Shown here in pieces: positions 59,699 through 64,000 of a DNA stretch of 64,000 nt. Origin of the DNA: Lingula anatina. Taxonomy: Eukaryota > Brachiopoda > Lingulata > Lingulida > Lingulidae. A program made the position numbers and the translations under genes. The stretch's first letter is position 1, and each line of letters begins with the position of its first letter. The stretch is from NCBI RefSeq assembly GCF_001039355.2, contig NW_019775380.1, positions 723,282-787,281 of the forward strand. Reading direction: 5' to 3'. The notes under the pieces were generated by a model that saw only the letters and a list, made by a program, of their open reading frames with translations, made no database searches and was not told the DNA's origin.

Positions 59699-59700
<2 letters not shown>
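58287..59700. other. Noncoding stretch, probably intron
   Basis: No coding exon was seen on either strand apart from low-complexity frames. It contains the GA repeat and the left edge of the long TA repeat. Confidence 0.4.
59471..59528. repeat. (GA)n microsatellite
   Basis: The repeat is 29 uninterrupted GA units. Confidence 0.95.

Positions 59701-59778
<78 letters not shown>
59701..59778. repeat. (TA)n microsatellite
   Basis: The repeat is 78 bases of TA directly downstream (minus sense) of the exon at 59952-59793. Confidence 0.95.
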
Positions 59779-59780
<2 letters not shown>

Positions 59781-59792
59781 TATTTTGTGTAC

Positions 59793-60385
59793 CTTTCTAG
59801 TGATTTAGTTCCAGGTTCCCCTGTGACCTCCATATTTAACTTTATACTAGTGATGTCCTGAATCTTCACTGGAGAACTCTGGGTTTTGCCAGTGCCAGCT
59901 GTCTTCTGCAATATTGTAGGACTAGTATCAGATGTGGTTGCGAGGTAATCACCTGTCTTACTGATCAAAAGTCATTCACATGGAATTGTTATTTATTCTT
60001 GATTATGGTAGAAAACTTTAATGGCAAGCAAGATGGGCTGGTAACTAGTAAATTGGCTGTGTCCTTTTCCTTTCAACCCCTGGTGAGATGTTAGCTGAAT
60101 ATTTCAACTTAACTATTACATTAGCACTAACAGCAACCAAAAAACCTTTTGGGGACTTACAAGACAACAAAGTCATCAAAACTCTTTAACAATAATTGTC
60201 ACCAAATCACAAATATTAAAAATTACCATTAAAGATGATGAATTCTCTTTATCACAGTGTTCTTCTACTTCTTCCTCAACATCCTCTGGGGTTGTAGCCA
60301 TGCTCTGCATTTTAAAAAGTATAGTCTTCAGAGCTTCCATGGACCCTGGTGTGTTCTGGCCAGTGAGACGCGGGGAGGTAGACGT
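59793..60385 (-). CDS. Two further exons of the minus-strand gene
   Basis: The block 60385-60227 follows a TTTCAG acceptor, reads TSTSPRLTGQNTPGSMEAL then KTILFKMQSM and an acidic EEEVEEH segment, and ends at GTAATT in phase 0. It can join in frame to the exon ending at 61928. The block 59952-59793 (acceptor GACAG, donor GTACAC) reads DYLATTSDTSPTILQKTAG and so on, and is followed in correct phase by the exon at 57807 or 56332. These two blocks do not match each other in phase with the obvious donor, so a weaker donor or an unseen exon is needed between them. No known domain was recognised. Confidence 0.45.
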
Positions 60386-61240
60386 CTGAAACACAAGGCT
60401 GATAAACTGATGACACATTTATGGAAGGACAGAATCTTTAAGACGTGACATTAGAGGAATATCTTTGATGGAAATTGAAGAATGTTGCATAAGCTAAAGC
60501 ACATAAAAAGCAGGTTTGAAATTAAAAGTAAATTTCAAAAGTCATTTCAAATGGAGTAAAAATAAAACAAAAAGATGAAGAATTTGCTAGATAGCTAGAT
60601 ATGTTTTTCAGTTTATGTTATCAGACACCAATCAAAATGTCTACTCTATTCTATTCACATTAGCAGTAAATTGAGTAATTCGCCTGTATAATCTGTAATA
60701 AATTTCCTTGCCAAATTAAGAAAAGATTTATTTAGTGCACAGAAGACTGGTCATTAAGGCTAATACTTCTTTACCTCTGTTGATACAACATGAACCAAGA
60801 ACAATGGTTCAAAGCACTTCTCAGTTCTCAGTCTTATTTTTATGTGCTGATTAAACTTGACAAAATTTGATGAAAAACATACAACAACTTACACAATACA
60901 GCCATTAATTTCATTGAAGGTATTTTTAACAATGATTATCAAATACAAAAGAGGTAAGTGTTACAGGAGATTTTGCCCTCTGCTCAGATATTTTATGTAT
61001 CTAAAATGTTTGATCCTATTGCCAAATTAATGGGCAGGTAACCTTCATTATTTCCCTGCAACACGAAACTGTTCAGATATAAATAATAAACTTGTTATTC
61101 ACTGTAATGCTTGCATGACTACAAAAGCAAGAAATATCTAAACATAACTTAAAGTTAGGAAAGAAAAGAACTTGAGTTATAAAAAATGAAAAGGTTATGT
61201 ACCTTGTGAAAAAGAACCAAAAAGGAAAAAAAATAGGTCA

Positions 61241-61601
61241 TCAAGTAATGTCATTGGAAGTAAGACAATCTTCAATAAATCCATCAATGATATTCCATCT
61301 CATTGCATTAACATCACCAGTCTTAGCAGTGTATCTCAGACAATCCTGGATAAAATCACGAATAATGTTGCGTTTTGCGGATTGCACTCTGTGGTGCACC
61401 TATAAAGAGAAAAATCGGTACTCTAAAAACTGTGGTTGTGTAATGAAAGGGGTAAGTGATCTACAATTTCCTTACAACTTAAACCATTTCAGATCTGGTG
61501 TTAGATGTTTGCTATTTTATATCAAAGTCAACAGCATCAGAGATAAAGCAAGACAGAAGTTATTGTCCAGTGATGGACATTATGTTTATCTCTACAAAAA
61601 A

Positions 61602-61644
<43 letters not shown>

Positions 61645-64000
61645 AAATAAAAAAGGGGTAATTCAAAATCAAGAAATAATGTTTTACTATTTTTCTAAAT
61701 TGAAATCTTGTATATTAAAAGTCAAACTGAAGCTGTTTTTACACATGGGCAAAGTGTGATCAAATTAACTTCAGCATTAGTGGTGGTCAGATGTGATATT
61801 GTAATTATATAAGCACATTCCCCATACTTATTTCAGCAAGATAAAAAAAGTAACTCTAATGACCAATACAACTAACTGTAAAATAACAAACCACTGTTTT
61901 TGTAAATAAATAACTCTTTTTACCAACCTGTTCATCATTCAAGCAATCTTGTAGAAATTTATCCATAATTCTTCCTCTCTTAACTGATGTTTGCCCTTCA
62001 GAACCTGTTCTTTCTTCAACATATTTTGGAGCTTTGCTGTAAAAGAATAAGGGAATACTAAGTACTGTATTAATTATTTCAGCTAATTTATCACTTTGTT
62101 CAAATAAAAGTTTTCTCTCATAAGTCCCTAGGAATTTTTTATCAAAGCATGATCACAGTTAAAAATAAAGGGAATAATGCTCTCTGTCCCAATAAACCTG
62201 TCAAAATATAAAGCAAAATACTGTATTTCCATAAATATAACAGCCCTAATAACTTACAGTACAATAATTTACTTCCATACACTATCTACTCACAATGGCA
62301 CAGGTAGTCTTTCCCAGGACCTGTCCCCCTCCAGTACCACATCAGTCTGAGGACTATCTACATAGCAACCCTGCTTAACCTCACCTGGACCCCCAGGACT
62401 GTTCTCTACAAAAATTCCATTATAGACATAAAAATGCAATACATATAATTCTTTCATACTCACATATTGTTTTTAAATTTTTTCAGTTAAGGCCTTCACC
62501 AGATGTGCAATGTGCCCATTTATTATAATTATTCCTTCAAAACAATAGCTTGGATGTATTTTTCCATTGCCAGTGATCTTATATGGTGACATGATAGACA
62601 TGGGATAACTGGAGTGCAAATAACTCTGACTTTAGCTGTGGTTTTGATGAAGCCATTTTAGTAACAAATTAACATTTTTACATTTTATTGGCTGCTGGCT
62701 ACATACTTTGCTTTAAACTTTTTAAAACAACATTTTAAAAACAGTTCAATGCTAAAACTGTAAAAACAATCCAACGCAACAGACTGTACACTGACATGTC
62801 TTATAGTAGCATATCCTGTTTTCCCATGATTGATTCAACAGTTAATTGCTAATGAACACGGAGGTAGCATGATTTCCTGTTAAGTTAAATAACAGGATAT
62901 TTTCAATCAAATAGATAAAAGGTTATCAGAAAATTGTTTTATCCTTATTAGTCCTAAAAGGTGGAAAAACCACAGTTATTCTGTTTCTCTATTAAATGTA
63001 TAGGGCATGATTTCATGTTTAATAATGTAGAGAGTACCAAGTCATGCTCTATGTAAAGAAATTCACTTAAGTTACACAATAATGGTTACACAATAATGTG
63101 GAAAGTAATCATTTAAAAGCATTCTGCCATATAATCTATAATGCAGCTTTCTACATAAACTTTATCTTTCTGGAAGCTTTTTTTGCCACATTAATGCAAG
63201 TAATTTCAAACAATATGCACCACAATGGAATTTTCATAGGAATTAAAACTGTTGTCTGAGTTTTTGGCATATGGTAAAAGTTGCTCTGAAGAGAGATTTT
63301 TGCACATAATTAAATCGGCCACCAGGCTATAGTCCGAGATGACAGTCAGTAGGGAATGCCACAGCTCTCTATTATAAAAACAATATCTATCAATAACTCC
63401 TTATCCAAATTCGCAGCAAAACTATCACATTTATCAACTTTGCTCTCCCATTTTTAATTAAAATCTATTTGACTGATGACACTCCAAAATATGCCATAAC
63501 AACAGTCTTGGTGCATCATTTCAACTATTAACATCACATTTCTAGCTGACTTTTTTTTGATGACATGTATCAAACACAATCCCATTTTGAAAATTAATCG
63601 CTTTGTACTTGCCTTTTCTACCTGAGGAACTTGATGATTGTGATCTGCTGGCACCTTGCTTCTCTAACACATCTAACGGTGCTGTGGCCTTTGAAACCCT
63701 GTACACGCCAGTGCTGCTGTCACTGCCATCTGAAGACGCTGAGTTGGGATACCTTCTTTTATAGGTCTGCTGCTGTGGCATTGGATGCCCTGATGACCAC
63801 TGTCTCCCGAATGTATAAGCATTTCCTCCTTGTGTTGTTGTGGAAGAGAAACTGTGGGTAGTTGGCAAGGTCACAGAGCTTGGCACACCAGCTGAGGTGC
63901 TGCTGCTACCTTGGGTGTACTTAGACCAGTCTGTAAGATATTTCTCAGATGGGAAGTCATAGTCTTTGTTGAGTTCTCTCTGTGTGTACTTCTTTTTATA
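61241..64000 (-). CDS. Unrecognised gene with repeated FxxDCL motif, 5' end outside window
   Basis: Four blocks join in frame on the minus strand: 64000-63622 (open from the window edge), 62405-62294, 62036-61928 and 61399-61241, the last ending in TGA. The first part is Ser/Thr/Gly-rich and probably disordered, with EKYLTDWSKY near its start. Blocks three and four carry three similar segments: RIMDKFLQDCL, NIIRDFIQDCL and NIIDGFIEDCL. The consensus is Ile-x-x-x-Phe-[Ile/Leu]-x-Asp-Cys-Leu. The last block has an in-frame stop, so using it ends the protein. Skipping it lets block three join 60385-60227 in phase 0 and extend to the exons further left. I do not recognise the family; a role in a protein complex is only a guess from the composition. 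Confidence 0.6.
61600..61646. repeat. (AAAT)n microsatellite
   Basis: About 11 AAAT units lie in the intron between blocks three and four of the FxxDCL gene. Confidence 0.9.

Noticed and set aside
1-64000. tRNA or rRNA genes
   Set aside because: I looked for GGTTCGA-type T-loops with matching arms and found none that could be supported by eye. A tRNA scan would be decisive.

Overview
The window is eukaryotic and almost certainly from an invertebrate animal. It is AT-rich, its genes are cut by many short GT-AG introns, and it carries long microsatellites, palindromic MITE-like elements and a decayed Tc1-type transposon. A Dissatisfaction-type NR2E nuclear receptor and an FMRFamide-receptor-like GPCR suggest a protostome. 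The frequent TACATGTA-like words and repeat style fit a lophotrochozoan such as a mollusc, but that placement is inference. Six single N characters mark sequence gaps. Two of them sit exactly between perfect direct copies, so parts of the assembly are artificially duplicated.

Layout, left to right. POLR2F (RNA polymerase subunit RPB6, minus strand, 0.9-2.8 kb) is head to head with a JmjC/cupin oxygenase related to TYW5 (plus, 3.1-6.7 kb); the start codons are 216 bp apart. Next comes a long noncoding stretch with one MITE and a TATA-containing candidate promoter at 9.28 kb. A complete six-exon NR2E4/dsf-like receptor lies at 13.7-16.5 kb. The 3' half of a kelch-repeat gene (19.8-21.2 kb) and a gap-truncated unknown exon (24.5-24.8 kb) follow. 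Two candidate divergent first exons sit near 27 kb; the minus-strand one leads into an unrecognised gene (25.1-26.9 kb).

From 27.9 to 33.5 kb there are tandem repeats, a single-exon ankyrin-repeat gene with a predicted N-myristoylation site (29.5-30.2 kb) and a Tc1/mariner relic. RNASEH2A runs on the minus strand at 35.1-39.4 kb. Its first exon and upstream region are present a second time at 40.8-43.5 kb, as a non-identical copy. From 43.7 to 50.9 kb I see only small mobile elements and no convincing gene. A single-coding-exon class A GPCR is at 50.9-52.2 kb. An 848-bp foldback element with iterated CACCGCGGTG palindromes lies at 54.5-55.4 kb. The right end holds exons of an unrecognised minus-strand gene with three copies of an F-[IL]-x-D-C-L motif, which enters from beyond the window end.

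The genes do not form one pathway. They are a mix of housekeeping genes (transcription, ribonucleotide removal, probably RNA or protein hydroxylation) and regulatory genes (nuclear receptor, GPCR). The most interesting signals are the foldback element, the FxxDCL-repeat gene with its alternative stop exon, the dispersed palindromic MITE family and the duplicated RNASEH2A first exon.
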